From Bradyrhizobium sp. NAS96.2 (lineage in GTDB: Bacteria; Pseudomonadota; Alphaproteobacteria; Rhizobiales; Xanthobacteraceae), in contig NZ_LGHK01000008.1 of the NCBI RefSeq assembly GCF_001908235.1, forward strand, positions 1 to 49,265: a stretch of 49,265 nucleotides of DNA, read 5' to 3'. Below the pieces are notes generated by a model that did not search any database, had not been told where the DNA came from, and was given only the letters and a program-made list of their open reading frames with translations. The position numbers and the translations under genes are program-made. Of the stretch, positions 1 through 8,832 are shown piece after piece; position 1 is the stretch's first letter, and each line of letters starts with the position of its first letter.

Positions 1-84
1 GTTCGCTTTCCCCGTTGCGATACATGCTTCGAAAGGCATCGGGGTTACGACGACTCACTCGACCCTTTGTTCGGCAGAGCGGGA

Positions 85-717
85 ATGCCGAAATCCCAAC
101 GGAGGGTTGTTGTGCCTTTATCTCCATCAAATGAAATCGAGCTTGCGTCGACACATGTCGCCGCCAGCGAGCTCCTGCGCGAAGTCAAGATTCGTGCCCG
201 AATTCGCCTGAATGACCTGTCCAACCAGGTGCCAGATGCGATCTTCTACGCACGCTGGATCTCAAGGAAACGACGTTGGGCTTTGCCAGCATCCTGGAAG
301 CTTGCGCAGGCCCTCAATATCGTTTCCACAGAACTTGGATTTCAGGATTGGGAGCACCTTCGCCGCGTCTTGGAGGGGCGAGCCCAACCGTCCGATGATT
401 TGGGCGGCCTTTGGTACGATCTTCGTTGTCAATTCCTGCTCAACAGTTGGTTCGCAACCTATGCTGACGCCCGCTCGTTCTGTCGCCAAGGTGGTGAGCG
501 GTTTCTGTTTCCGTTCGCAAAGCAGATCGTCGTCGGCGATGCTAATTTCGTTCGAATGCTAGGGATGGATCCCGCGTCACCGCTCTGGAAGGAGACGGGG
601 AACGATCTTTTCGCAAGCTATGGCACCCCCGCGTGGCGGAGCCTTTGCTCGGCTCGCCTGGCGGCGACCCGTGGTCGCTTGCCGATTGGCCGCACGCCAA
701 CAGCACGCAATCTTTGA
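85..717 (+). CDS. Uncharacterised protein with helical N-terminal domain
   Basis: I do not recognise a named family. The ATG at 85 gives about 210 residues; a TTG at 67 is also in frame. The N-terminal third (about residues 40-95) is helical and basic, and its end, with a G-F-Q-D-W-E-H-L pattern, loosely resembles the small helical domain found in 'glyoxalase superfamily' proteins that ends in a G-x-x-x-W-x-x-L motif. The rest is rich in aromatic residues and has no motif I can name. There is no signal peptide or membrane segment. It lies 87 bases before the alpha/beta hydrolase on the same strand, so co-transcription is possible. The gene starts close to the window edge and may have lost upstream context. 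Confidence 0.55.
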   Translation: MPKSQRRVVVPLSPSNEIELASTHVAASELLREVKIRARIRLNDLSNQVPDAIFYARWISRKRRWALPASWKLAQALNIVSTELGFQDWEHLRRVLEGRAQPSDDLGGLWYDLRCQFLLNSWFATYADARSFCRQGGERFLFPFAKQIVVGDANFVRMLGMDPASPLWKETGNDLFASYGTPAWRSLCSARLAATRGRLPIGRTPTARNL

Positions 718-804
718 CCAGAGCGATACGTCTGCAGGGCGATGCGCCTTGAGACGCCTACGCACTCCCCCAGTTTCGACCACATCTCAAAGAAACAAGA
801 AAAC

Positions 805-1587
805 ATGTTCGCAGATTTCGCTACGTCAAACGACGGAACTCGCATTGCCTATGAAATCACTGGCTCAGGTCCAGCTATCGTGCTTCTGCACGGTGGGGCT
901 CAGTCACGCCAAACGTGGCGAGCTGCTGGCTATCTGGACAGGTTGAGCTCGAACTTCACCGTCCTGACCATGGACCTTCGCGGTCACGGTGACAGCGACA
1001 AGCCCACAAGCGTGGAGGCATACGGCATTGAGCGCCACTGCCAAGACATCTTGTCCGTTGTCGATCACGCGGGCATCGGACGATTCTCGCTTTGGGGGTA
1101 TTCTTTTGGAGCAAATACTGGCCGCTATCTTGCTGCCGAATCCGAGCGTGTAGCTCGGTTCGTCATGGTCGGTGTGCCGTTCGGTCCTGGCGCCTCCGGC
1201 GACTTCCGCCGCATGGTGATGGGTGTTCGGGATCGCTGGATACCGATCCTGCGCGCGCAAAGTGAGGCGACACTCGATTTGGAGTCGCTTACGGATCCTG
1301 AGCGCGCTTATCTTCAGAGCTCCCGTGCGCAGCACGAAGTTCCTTGGCTTACCGCCATACTCGACTGGCGCGAAATCGTCCCAGCGCAACTGCTCTGTCC
1401 AACGCTTTGGATCTTGGGCGGGAAAAATTCAGTTGCGCTGGAAAATGCCCGGAGCATCGGATCCGCTTTGCCGAATTCCAAGGTGTTACTGTGCACGATC
1501 GATGGACTGACGCACGAAATGGAAATGAGCGACATCGACAATGTTTTGCCGCGCGTCCAGGAATTCATCAGAAACACCCCCGAGTAA
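805..1587 (+). CDS. Alpha/beta-fold hydrolase
   Basis: Single-domain alpha/beta hydrolase of about 260 residues, usual for the family. The ATG at 805 is chosen because it sits just before the first beta strand and follows a purine-rich stretch; an upstream in-frame start at 742 only adds unstructured sequence. The oxyanion motif HGG is at residues 29-31, the nucleophile elbow GYSFG has Ser100, and His237 lies in a T-H-E-M context near the C-terminus. The usual acid after beta strand 6 appears to be replaced: the local sequence reads G-G-K-N-S with Asn209 where Asp is expected, so the acid may be elsewhere or activity altered. No signal peptide is seen. The substrate cannot be inferred; esterases, lactonases and haloperoxidase-like enzymes all share this fold. 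Confidence 0.85.
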   Translation: MFADFATSNDGTRIAYEITGSGPAIVLLHGGAQSRQTWRAAGYLDRLSSNFTVLTMDLRGHGDSDKPTSVEAYGIERHCQDILSVVDHAGIGRFSLWGYSFGANTGRYLAAESERVARFVMVGVPFGPGASGDFRRMVMGVRDRWIPILRAQSEATLDLESLTDPERAYLQSSRAQHEVPWLTAILDWREIVPAQLLCPTLWILGGKNSVALENARSIGSALPNSKVLLCTIDGLTHEMEMSDIDNVLPRVQEFIRNTPE

Positions 1588-2328
1588 GGGCCGATAGAAT
1601 TTGCCTTAACGTGTGGACTGGCGGCGAATGCGACAAGAAGGATCGCTTTTGCTGCCAGGTCGCGTTTCCGCCCCCTGGGCTAGGATCCACCCATCGCAAT
1701 AAACCGGCTGTTTGACTGAGGGTTGCGAATCCGAACGAGCAAGCGGCCAAGGATTCGAATGCCGCACAAAATTCGAGGATCAAATGACCGTCGCGTGCCG
1801 ATGAAAGCCCGACCGATCCGCTACGGTTACATCCAAGCGCGCGCAGCGATGTCGGGAACCGACTGATTTATATATATTTTCTGGTAGCGGGGGACCGCTA
1901 CAGCGCAAGACCCATTATTTCCGAAGCCCTGTTTTCCTATCGGAGGGTAGCCTAACTCAGGACAGGGGTCCTTTGGAGTTTCGTCAACAGCCACCGTTTG
2001 CGTGCAATCATCGCCCGACTTGGATGGTTCCCGAGTAGGCTCAAATCCTGGAGGCGCAACTACCGATGCTGACATTTGGTTCGAGTTGCGGTCTGAGCGT
2101 GGGCATCCCCGCGTCCCGAAGGCGCCCAGTCAAGGCTCGCGAATAAGAGACGTATCATTCTCTTCATTCTCTCGAAAATCAGTGGTCATTCCGACAAATG
2201 GGTCGAAAGCCAACATTGACGCCACAATCGCTTCCTTCTCTGTCGGAATGCAGCCTGTCGGCGAGGACGACCACTCCCCCTAAGTTCGCAAGGGTGTGTC
2301 GCCGGCAACGATCTTTGCGAGGACAACG
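1588..2328. other. Non-coding interval with repeat and tRNA-like end
   Basis: No convincing gene lies between the hydrolase and the acetyltransferase. The only structure I can support is the 170-bp repeat at 1883-2052, which ends in a T-arm-like sequence. A reverse-strand ORF over it (1827-2075) is best read as a spurious translation of that repeat, since it has no domain and follows the repeat. No FixK-type box is visible here. Confidence 0.5.
1883..2052 (+). repeat. 170-bp repeat, copy 1
   Basis: A 170-bp segment that aligns without gaps to 33330-33499, in the same orientation, 31.4 kb away. By hand count the first 80 bases agree at about 67 positions and the last 20 at 18; the middle is strongly diverged. 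It opens with a perfect 7-bp hairpin (GTAGCGG/CCGCTAC, 1884-1901), continues with a second possible stem (CCCTGT ... ACAGGG), and ends in a T-arm-like GTAGGCTCAAATCC. It could be an att-proximal end of an integrated element, a small structured RNA or a dispersed repeat. It is not a complete tRNA. Confidence 0.6.
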
Positions 2329-2850
2329 ATGCCAAGTGCAGCTGATTATTCTGCGATCGAGCATTTGCGTGACGGCGGCAGGATCGAAGTTCGGGCGTTA
2401 CGGCCGGACGACCAGGTAGACATGCTCACTGCGGTCGACCGCACCAGCATCCAATCGCGACAGCGCCGCTTTTTCGCCCCGAAGCGCAGCTTCTCCGACA
2501 AGGAGATCTCGTTCTTCATGAATATCGATTTCGCCGATCATGTAGCGCTGGTTGCGCAAATCGACGAAGACGGCCGGCCGGTCATCGCAGGCGGCGGCCG
2601 CTACATCGTCGCGCAGTCTGGCCGGGCTGAGTTGGCCTTCGTCGTGATAGATGCCTATCAGGGCAAGGGCATCGGCACGGCGCTGATGCGCCATTTGCTG
2701 GTGATCGCGCGCGATGCAGGGCTGAAAGAACTAACCGCGGAAGTCCTGCCCGAGAACGTGGCAATGCTCAGCATATTCAATCGCTTCGGGTTCCGTTCGA
2801 GCGCCGGCGGCGACCCGCAAGTCAGACACTTGACCTTGAAGCTTTCCTGA
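2329..2850 (+). CDS. GNAT family N-acetyltransferase
   Basis: A single GNAT domain of 173 residues, transferring an acetyl group from acetyl-CoA to an amine. The acetyl-CoA pyrophosphate-binding motif is Q-G-K-G-I-G at residues 111-116, followed by the expected helix and the C-terminal N-x-x-x-L-x-x-F-x-x-x-G-F pattern. The ATG at 2329 is preferred over an upstream GTG at 2296 because GAGG lies about 8 bases before it. Proteins of this shape are often stand-alone or fused to acyl-CoA synthetase-like acetyltransferases that modify metabolic enzymes; here it is free-standing. It precedes the FixK-box block but has no box of its own. Confidence 0.85.
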   Translation: MPSAADYSAIEHLRDGGRIEVRALRPDDQVDMLTAVDRTSIQSRQRRFFAPKRSFSDKEISFFMNIDFADHVALVAQIDEDGRPVIAGGGRYIVAQSGRAELAFVVIDAYQGKGIGTALMRHLLVIARDAGLKELTAEVLPENVAMLSIFNRFGFRSSAGGDPQVRHLTLKLS

Positions 2851-2912
2851 ACGGGACAAAGCACGTGTCCCCGGCCTGCGGGGGCGCGCGGCAGGCGCTC
2901 CTGGCGTCGCGA

Positions 2913-2996
2913 TCAGCGAAGGGACCTGCGATAGCCGCCGCTGCGCGCCTCGTTCCGGCACACGAGCTTCGGTTGAACAGAGCCCATCCGTTCCAT
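2913..2996 (-). CDS. Small ORF, 27 aa, related to end of a later gene
   Basis: A 27-residue reading frame ending in C-R-N-E-A-R-S-G-G-Y-R-R-S-L-R. This closely matches the C-terminus of the gene at 31077-31346 (C-S-N-E-A-R-E-S-G-Y-R-R-S-L-F), so it is either a remnant of a second copy or a real micropeptide. The FixK-type box at 3042-3055 lies 46 bases upstream in this direction. No clear ribosome binding site is visible, so translation is uncertain. Confidence 0.3.
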   Translation of the reverse strand: MERMGSVQPKLVCRNEARSGGYRRSLR

Positions 2997-3041
2997 GCTG
3001 ACGAAGCGCCACTCGGGAGCCGGTCGGCGTTGCGGGCCGAC

Positions 3042-3055
3042 TTGAGATAGATCAA
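3042..3055. promoter_or_regulatory. FNR/FixK-type box (SulP gene)
   Basis: TTGAGATAGATCAA: one half-site mismatch to TTGAT-N4-ATCAA. Its centre is about 116 bases before the SulP start codon; it may also serve the 27-aa ORF on the other strand. Confidence 0.6.
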
Positions 3056-3164
3056 CGCCTCGCCCTCAGGGCTGGCAAACGCTGGTGCAGATTGGCTTTC
3101 CGGTCAATTCGCCGGCCGATCGCCTAACAGCGCGGCTACCCTGTCCGGCCTGGGAGTATTTGCC

Positions 3165-4907
3165 ATGCGCTCGACCGAGCCCGGGAGTGCTCGCCAAATG
3201 AGTGGTTGGATACGCTGGATGCCCGGCGTCGGCACCCTCCGCCGATACGAGGCGGCGTGGCTGCCGCACGACATCTTTGCCGGCCTGGTCCTTGCGACAA
3301 TGCTGGTCCCGGTCGGTATCGCCTATGCGGCGGCATCGGGCCTGCCGGGCATCCACGGTCTCTACGCGACCATCATCCCGCTCCTGGCCTACGCGGTGTT
3401 CGGCCCAAGCCGCATTATCGTGCTCGGACCGGACTCGGCCCTTGCAGCTGTCATTCTCGGTGTGGTCGCCCCACTGTCCGGTGGCGATCCCCTTCGCGCG
3501 GCAACGCTCGGCGCCATGATGGCCCTCGTTTCGGGAACGGTGCTCATGCTGACGGGCTTCGCGAGGCTCGGTTTCGTGACCGAGCTTCTTTCCAAGCCGA
3601 TCCGCTACGGCTACATGAACGGAATTGCGCTGACCGTATTGATCAGCCAACTGCCAAAGCTGCTCGGATTCTCGATCAAGAGCGAAGGACCATTGCGGGA
3701 CCTGTGGAGAATCGGCAACGCAGTCCTCGACGGTAAGACGAACTGGGTCGCTTTCGCGGTTGGGCTCGCAACGCTGATCGTCATCCTGCTGCTCAAGGAC
3801 AACAAGCGGCTGCCGGGTATTCTGATTGCCGTTGTCGGGGCAACCCTCGTCGTCGGCGCGCTTGATCTCGGGGCCGGCTACGGCGTGAAAGTCCTGGGTC
3901 CGCTTCCTCAAGGTCTGCCGGCTCTTGCCGTTCCCTGGATCAGCTATGCCGATCTGGTTCCGGTGCTGATCGGCGGAAGCGCCGTCGCGCTCGTCTCATT
4001 TGCCGACACCAGCGTGCTGTCACGAACCTACGCCGCGCGACTGGGTGACAAGGTTGATCCAAACCAGGAGATGGTTGGGCTCGGCGCCGCCAACCTGGCA
4101 ACCGGCTTTTTTCAGGGCTTCCCGATCAGCAGCAGCTCTTCGCGCACTCCGGTGGCGGAGGCTGCCGGTGCCCGCACCCAATTGACCAGCGTCGTCGGCG
4201 CGCTCGCCATCGCGTTCCTTCTCGTCGTGGCGCCAAACCTCCTGCAGCATCTGCCTAATGCCGCATTGGCCGCCGTCGTCATCGCCGCGGCGATCGGCTT
4301 GTTCGAGATCGCCGACCTCAAGCGGATTTATCGCATTCAGAGATGGGAGTTCTGGCTGATCGTGCTGTGCTTCGTCGGCGTGGCTGTGTTCGGCGCGATT
4401 CCCGGAATTGGTCTCGCGATCGCCGTGGCTATCGCGGAGTTCCTGTGGGACGGATGGCGACCGCACTCCGCGGTGCTGGGCCGTGCGCACGGCGTCAAGG
4501 GCTATCACGACATCACGCGATACCCCGATGCGCGCCGGATCCCGGGGCTGGTCCTATTCCGGTGGGACGCGCCGCTGTTCTTTGCCAATGCCGAGTTCTT
4601 CAAGGAACGCGCCCTGGACGCGGTGGCTACGTCACCCACGCCGGTTCGCTGGCTGGTCGTCGCGGCAGAGCCAGTCACCAGCGTCGACGTCACGGCCTGC
4701 GATACCGTTGCCGAACTGGACGAAGCGCTGCACGAGAGAGGGATCGAACTTTGCTTTGCTGAACTCAAGGACCCGGTAAAGGACAAGCTGAAGCGATTTG
4801 GACTGTTCGCGCAGCTCGGCGAAGCCTACTTCTTCCCGACGATCGGCTCGGCGGTTTCCGGCTATTTGGAAATCAACAAGGTAGAATGGGACGATTGCGA
4901 GGACTAG
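3165..4907 (+). CDS. SulP family anion transporter with STAS domain
   Basis: Inner-membrane permease of the SulP/SLC26 family, 580 residues, the usual length. The N-terminal part has 10-14 hydrophobic segments from about residue 35 to 430, with the conserved first repeat (A-G-L-V-L-A-T-M-L-V-P then Y-A-A-A-S-G-L-P) and the family's G-P-D-S-A-L-A motif. The last about 120 residues form a cytoplasmic STAS domain. Family members carry sulfate, bicarbonate, chloride or dicarboxylates; sequence alone does not tell which. ATG 3165 has GGAG 8 bases before it; an internal ATG at 3198 is possible. The FixK-type box upstream suggests induction under low oxygen, where bicarbonate or sulfate uptake linked to pH balance would fit the neighbours. 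Confidence 0.9.
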   Translation: MRSTEPGSARQMSGWIRWMPGVGTLRRYEAAWLPHDIFAGLVLATMLVPVGIAYAAASGLPGIHGLYATIIPLLAYAVFGPSRIIVLGPDSALAAVILGVVAPLSGGDPLRAATLGAMMALVSGTVLMLTGFARLGFVTELLSKPIRYGYMNGIALTVLISQLPKLLGFSIKSEGPLRDLWRIGNAVLDGKTNWVAFAVGLATLIVILLLKDNKRLPGILIAVVGATLVVGALDLGAGYGVKVLGPLPQGLPALAVPWISYADLVPVLIGGSAVALVSFADTSVLSRTYAARLGDKVDPNQEMVGLGAANLATGFFQGFPISSSSSRTPVAEAAGARTQLTSVVGALAIAFLLVVAPNLLQHLPNAALAAVVIAAAIGLFEIADLKRIYRIQRWEFWLIVLCFVGVAVFGAIPGIGLAIAVAIAEFLWDGWRPHSAVLGRAHGVKGYHDITRYPDARRIPGLVLFRWDAPLFFANAEFFKERALDAVATSPTPVRWLVVAAEPVTSVDVTACDTVAELDEALHERGIELCFAELKDPVKDKLKRFGLFAQLGEAYFFPTIGSAVSGYLEINKVEWDDCED

Positions 4908-5077
4908 GTGCGGAATCTCAAGAGGTCGTCGGTCGGGAGGCGGCTGGCCTGCAGAGTGCATGTGATCGGCGAACCGCAGGCGTGATGCAGCGTGTTCCTC
5001 ACCGATGGCTTGCGGGGCGGCCGCCTTCGCTGCGATTACAAGCAATGGCAAGGGTACCGCCGGTCATCCCCAGCGAT

Positions 5078-6772
5078 TCATCCAGCGAAGACGACGACCA
5101 TGACTGATCCCCAGGTCGTCAGCAGGATGTTCGAGACCGGGTAAGCGGGCGTATAGCCGAGCACCACGACGGAGCTGCCGGAGCGCTCCTGAATGGCGGC
5201 CATCGCTGCCGTTACCGTCTGTGCACCCGTCAACGCGCCGAGTAGCAGGATCGCGTTCATGCGCAATACGAAATGGCCGAAGCAGAAGCCGACGATCTGA
5301 GGCAGCAGGGTCACCACCATGCCGCCCAGCAGCAGGCCGATGCCCGACTCGCGTATAGCGGAAAGGAAGATCGGTCCGGCATGGATCCCGGTCAGGCCGA
5401 CGAAGGCAGCGAGCCCGAGCGCCGTCATCAGGCTGATGGCGCCGTCGGGGATCCGGCCGAAATACGGGAGGCGTGTGCGGAGATAGCCGACCAGCAATCC
5501 GGCGAGCAGCGTGCCGACGCTGGTGCTCAGCGAGATCGTCACACCACCAACCGAGAAGCTCACGAGAACGCCAACGAGGCCGCCGAAGAAAATCGCGAGC
5601 CCCAATACCACGAAATCGATGCTGGTGCTCGGTGCGACAATGACGCCGATGTTCTTGGCCGCATTCTGCACGACGGTTTCGGGTCCAACGATGCGAAGCA
5701 AGTCGCCGCGCTCAAGGACCACTCCGGCCGCGATGGGGAGAGCTTCACCGCCCCGGCTCACCGAGCGCAAATAAAGGCCACGCGTCCAGTCCTGTTCCGA
5801 CACCTGCTGGAGGCTGCTGCCTGCGAGCTTCGCGTTGATCAGGAAAACGTCGGTCGAGACCACGGGGATATCGAGCAGCTCCTGGTCCTCCACTTCCTCG
5901 CCTCGCTGTCCGATCAGTTCGACGATGGTCTGACGCGGCGCCGACAGCGCGATGACGTCGCCGGCCGCGAGCATCGTTCCGGGCTCCGCCTCGAGGATGC
6001 GCTCGCCGCGGCGAATGCGGTGGATGAACACGCGTTGCTCGAGCATCCGTGCTTCGGCAGCAGTAACCGTCTGTCCGGCGATCGCCGCGTCATGATCCAG
6101 CCGGTAGGCGCGCAGCTCGAATTTGCGCCACGCGGACGCGAGGCCGGGCTTGGCGCGCGTGATGCCCAAGGCCTGCTCCAGCTTGAGCGCTTCCGTCTTC
6201 AGGTCGATCTTCAGAAGTGCTGGAACGACAATCGTGCAGAATGTGATCACGCCGGCATAGCCGAAGATGTAGCAGACCGCATCCGCCACCGCGATATGCG
6301 AGACAAGCAACGCGCGCTGTGCTTCGGGCACGGCGAGGCCATTGACCGCATCGGTCGCCGTACCCATCGCGGCACTCTGGCTGAGCGCACCCGACAGGAG
6401 CCCGGCCGCAAAGCCGGCGTCAAGCCGCAGTACGCGTGCCACGACGATCGCCGCCGCAAGGCCGCTGACGCTGACGACGATGGCCATCAGCACCGGCTTC
6501 AGCCCGTCCCGCTTCATCGCCAGCACGAATTGCGGACCGACCGAATAGCCTACGCCGAACAGAAACAGCAGAAACAGAAAGGATTTGGTCATACTGGAAA
6601 CGGGGACCTGCGCGAAATCGCCGACCGCGAGCCCCGCGAACAGCGACCCCGTCACCGGGCCAAGGCTGAAAGCGCCGATCCTGAAGCTTCCGATCCAATA
6701 GCCCGCAGCGATCACCAGGAACAGCGCGAGCTCGGGATAACGGACGAGAAACTGCTGCAGCCAGGTCAACAT
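5078..6772 (-). CDS. AspT/YidE-type antiporter, first copy
   Basis: Aspartate:alanine exchanger (AAEx) family membrane protein of 564 residues. It has the family layout: about five N-terminal membrane segments with a GxxxGxQF-like loop (V-G-Y-S-V-G-P-Q-F), two cytoplasmic TrkA-C/RCK-C domains at about 205-375, then a second membrane block with the family motif G-A-L-T-G-A-Q-T-V-T. Such carriers swap aspartate for alanine; run with aspartate decarboxylase they export charge and consume protons. It lies 13 bases downstream of a second AspT-like gene on the same strand, so the two are probably one transcript. Because two homologues are present, they may form a heteromer or carry different amino acids. 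Confidence 0.88.
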   Translation of the reverse strand: MLTWLQQFLVRYPELALFLVIAAGYWIGSFRIGAFSLGPVTGSLFAGLAVGDFAQVPVSSMTKSFLFLLFLFGVGYSVGPQFVLAMKRDGLKPVLMAIVVSVSGLAAAIVVARVLRLDAGFAAGLLSGALSQSAAMGTATDAVNGLAVPEAQRALLVSHIAVADAVCYIFGYAGVITFCTIVVPALLKIDLKTEALKLEQALGITRAKPGLASAWRKFELRAYRLDHDAAIAGQTVTAAEARMLEQRVFIHRIRRGERILEAEPGTMLAAGDVIALSAPRQTIVELIGQRGEEVEDQELLDIPVVSTDVFLINAKLAGSSLQQVSEQDWTRGLYLRSVSRGGEALPIAAGVVLERGDLLRIVGPETVVQNAAKNIGVIVAPSTSIDFVVLGLAIFFGGLVGVLVSFSVGGVTISLSTSVGTLLAGLLVGYLRTRLPYFGRIPDGAISLMTALGLAAFVGLTGIHAGPIFLSAIRESGIGLLLGGMVVTLLPQIVGFCFGHFVLRMNAILLLGALTGAQTVTAAMAAIQERSGSSVVVLGYTPAYPVSNILLTTWGSVMVVVFAG

Positions 6773-6785
6773 CGTCGGGCTGCGG

Positions 6786-8478
6786 CTATGTCATCATCAT
6801 GACCAGCACCATACCCCAGATCGTGAGCAGCGTGTTCCCGACCGCGTAGGTGACGGTATAGCCGAGGCCCGGAATCTGGCTCTTCGCCCGGTCGTTGATC
6901 ATGCCGAGCGAAGCGGTCGTCGTCCGCGCGCCGGAGCAGCATCCGAGCAGGATCGCGTCGTGGAATCTGAATAGGTACTTGCCGACGAACATCGCCAGGA
7001 TCAACGGCACCGTGGTCACGACGACGCCCCAGAGGAACAGGCTGAAGCCGAGCTTCTGCAGGCCGGCGACAAATCCCGGACCCGAGGAGATGCCGACGAT
7101 GGCGATGAAGACGTTCAGGCCGACCGAGTTCATGAACCACACGGTGGGTGACGGGATGCGGCCGAAAGTCGGGTGCACGGACCGCAGCCAGCCGAAGAAC
7201 AGGCCGGAGATCAGCGCGCCGCCGGAGGTGGACAGCGTGAGCGGCACGCTTCCGATCTTGTAGACGAAGGCGCCGACAAGGGCACCAATCGCAATGGCGG
7301 CCCCGATGAAGGCAACGTCGGCAACGTCGGTCGCACGGTCCGGCCGGCCCAGCATTCTTGTCGCGGCGGCGACGTCGGGAGTGCGGCCGACCAGGGTGAC
7401 TATGTCGCCGCGATTGATCCTGGTGTTCGGCAGGATCGGAATCTCCACCGCGATCGCGCCGCGGGCGATCTTGCGCAGGAACACGCCGCGAGCGCCCGGT
7501 TCTTTCGCCAGCTCCTCCAGCGTCTTGCCATCGACGTCCTTGCTCGTCACGTAGACATCGACGCCCTCGATCGGCACCGCCAGCAGCTCGCGATCGTCGA
7601 CTTCCTCGGCCTGCTCGCCGATCAGCTGGACGAGCACATCGCGGCGGCCTGCAACGGCGACGATGTCGCCGGCATGAATCACGGTGTCCGAAGTTGCCTC
7701 AACGATCTTGCCGGCTTGCCGGAGCCGGAGGACGAAGATGCGATGATCGGGAAGCAGTGCCTCCGCCTGCCCGACTGTCTTGCCGGCGACGGGTCCGCGC
7801 TCATGAACGCGATAGGCGCGCACATCGAACTGGTGCCAGGCCGTTCCCGGGCCACCCAGCTGCTTCTTGCCGCCGTGCTCTTCCTCATATTTCTTGCATG
7901 CGGTCTCGAGATCGATCCCGAGCAGCGCGGGTCCGAGCAGGGCCAAGACGATCGCCGAGCCGACCGTGCCGAAAATATAGGTCACGGCATAGGCGACCGG
8001 CATGGCATCGAGCAGCTTCTTGGCTTCGTCCGCGGGCAGACCGAGGCGATTGATGGCGTCGGTTGCGAGCCCCATCGATGCGGAGATCGTCTGCGAACCG
8101 GCATAGAGCCCGACCGCCGATCCGACGTCGTAGCCGGCAACCTTTGCGCCGAGATAGGCAGACAGCAGGCAGAAGACGCACACGACGGCCGCGAAAATCG
8201 CCTGCGGAATGCCGTCCTGCGCGATGCCGCGCACGAATTGCGGCCCGACGCCATAGCCGATGGCGAACAGGAACATCAGAAAGAAGAAAGGCTTCAGCGG
8301 GCCCGAAATGGTGATCCCGATCTGGCCGATGATGACGGCGGCGATCAGCGTCGCTGTGACCGCGCCCAGACCGAGACCCTTGTAGGTGAAGGATCCGAAA
8401 TAGTAGCCCAGCGCCAGCGAGAGGAAGATCGCGATTTCGGGATAGGTGCGGAGCGTCTGGAAGAACCAATCGATCATG
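6786..8478 (-). CDS. aspT: AspT-type aspartate:alanine antiporter, second copy
   Basis: Second AAEx-family antiporter, 564 residues from the ATG at 8478, which is preceded by AGGTGA 5 bases away; the longer upstream frame has no ribosome site. Layout is N-terminal membrane block, paired TrkA-C domains near 210-380, C-terminal membrane block with [12 protein letters not shown]. It faces away from aspartate decarboxylase, with a 354-bp intergenic region holding two FixK-type boxes, one suited to each direction. This arrangement strongly supports an aspartate-in, alanine-out exchange paired with decarboxylation. The symbol is given from family and context; direct homology to the Tetragenococcus protein cannot be checked here. 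Confidence 0.88.
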
Positions 8479-8601
8479 ATGTCACCTGTTCGTGCTGTCC
8501 CGGAGCTTCGGCCTGCGCCACTTCGATCTTGCGCAGGTTGCGCCGAAGCAGGGCGAAACATCGTGTCGGTGCGCATCAGGCAATGGTGGGCGAGACGGAT
8601 G

Positions 8602-8615
8602 TTGATCTATGTCAA
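8602..8615. promoter_or_regulatory. FNR/FixK-type box (AspT operon)
   Basis: TTGATCTATGTCAA: one mismatch in the right half-site. Centre about 130 bases before the second AspT start, reading leftward. Confidence 0.6.
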
Positions 8616-8719
8616 TCGCAACCGCGATCGCCTTGCAGCTTCATCGTCTTGCCGCGTGCGGGTTCTCGCACGTTGCATCGCGACGCGACGATCTCTCAGG
8701 GGGCGCGTGTACGAGACCG

Positions 8720-8733
8720 TTGACATAGATCAA
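8720..8733. promoter_or_regulatory. FNR/FixK-type box (asdA)
   Basis: TTGACATAGATCAA: one mismatch in the left half-site. Centre about 106 bases before the asdA start codon. Confidence 0.6.
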
Positions 8734-8832
8734 GGGTCGTCACCGGCTGCCGATCATGCTGCGCGCGATCGCGCAGGCACAGAGCCTGTCGCTTCCATCC
8801 CAACAGCTTGCGTCGCCCCCGGGAGTGTAAAA

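Noticed and set aside
2030..2065. Possible tRNA gene because of a T-arm-like sequence
   Set aside because: No acceptor stem, D-arm or anticodon arm can be folded around it.
1827..2075. Reverse ORF of 82 codons over the first 170-bp repeat
   Set aside because: It follows the repeat and its T-arm-like end, a common source of false small genes.
2869..2883. Small hairpin after the acetyltransferase
   Set aside because: Only a 5-bp stem with no T-run; too weak to call a terminator.
5273..6802. Long forward ORF of 509 codons opposite the first AspT gene
   Set aside because: Its product is charged and repetitive with no motif, and it lies antisense to a clear transporter. Long shadow frames are common at this GC content.
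7173..8723. Long forward ORF of 516 codons opposite the second AspT gene
   Set aside because: Antisense shadow of a well-supported membrane protein; Asp/Arg-rich composition typical of such shadows.
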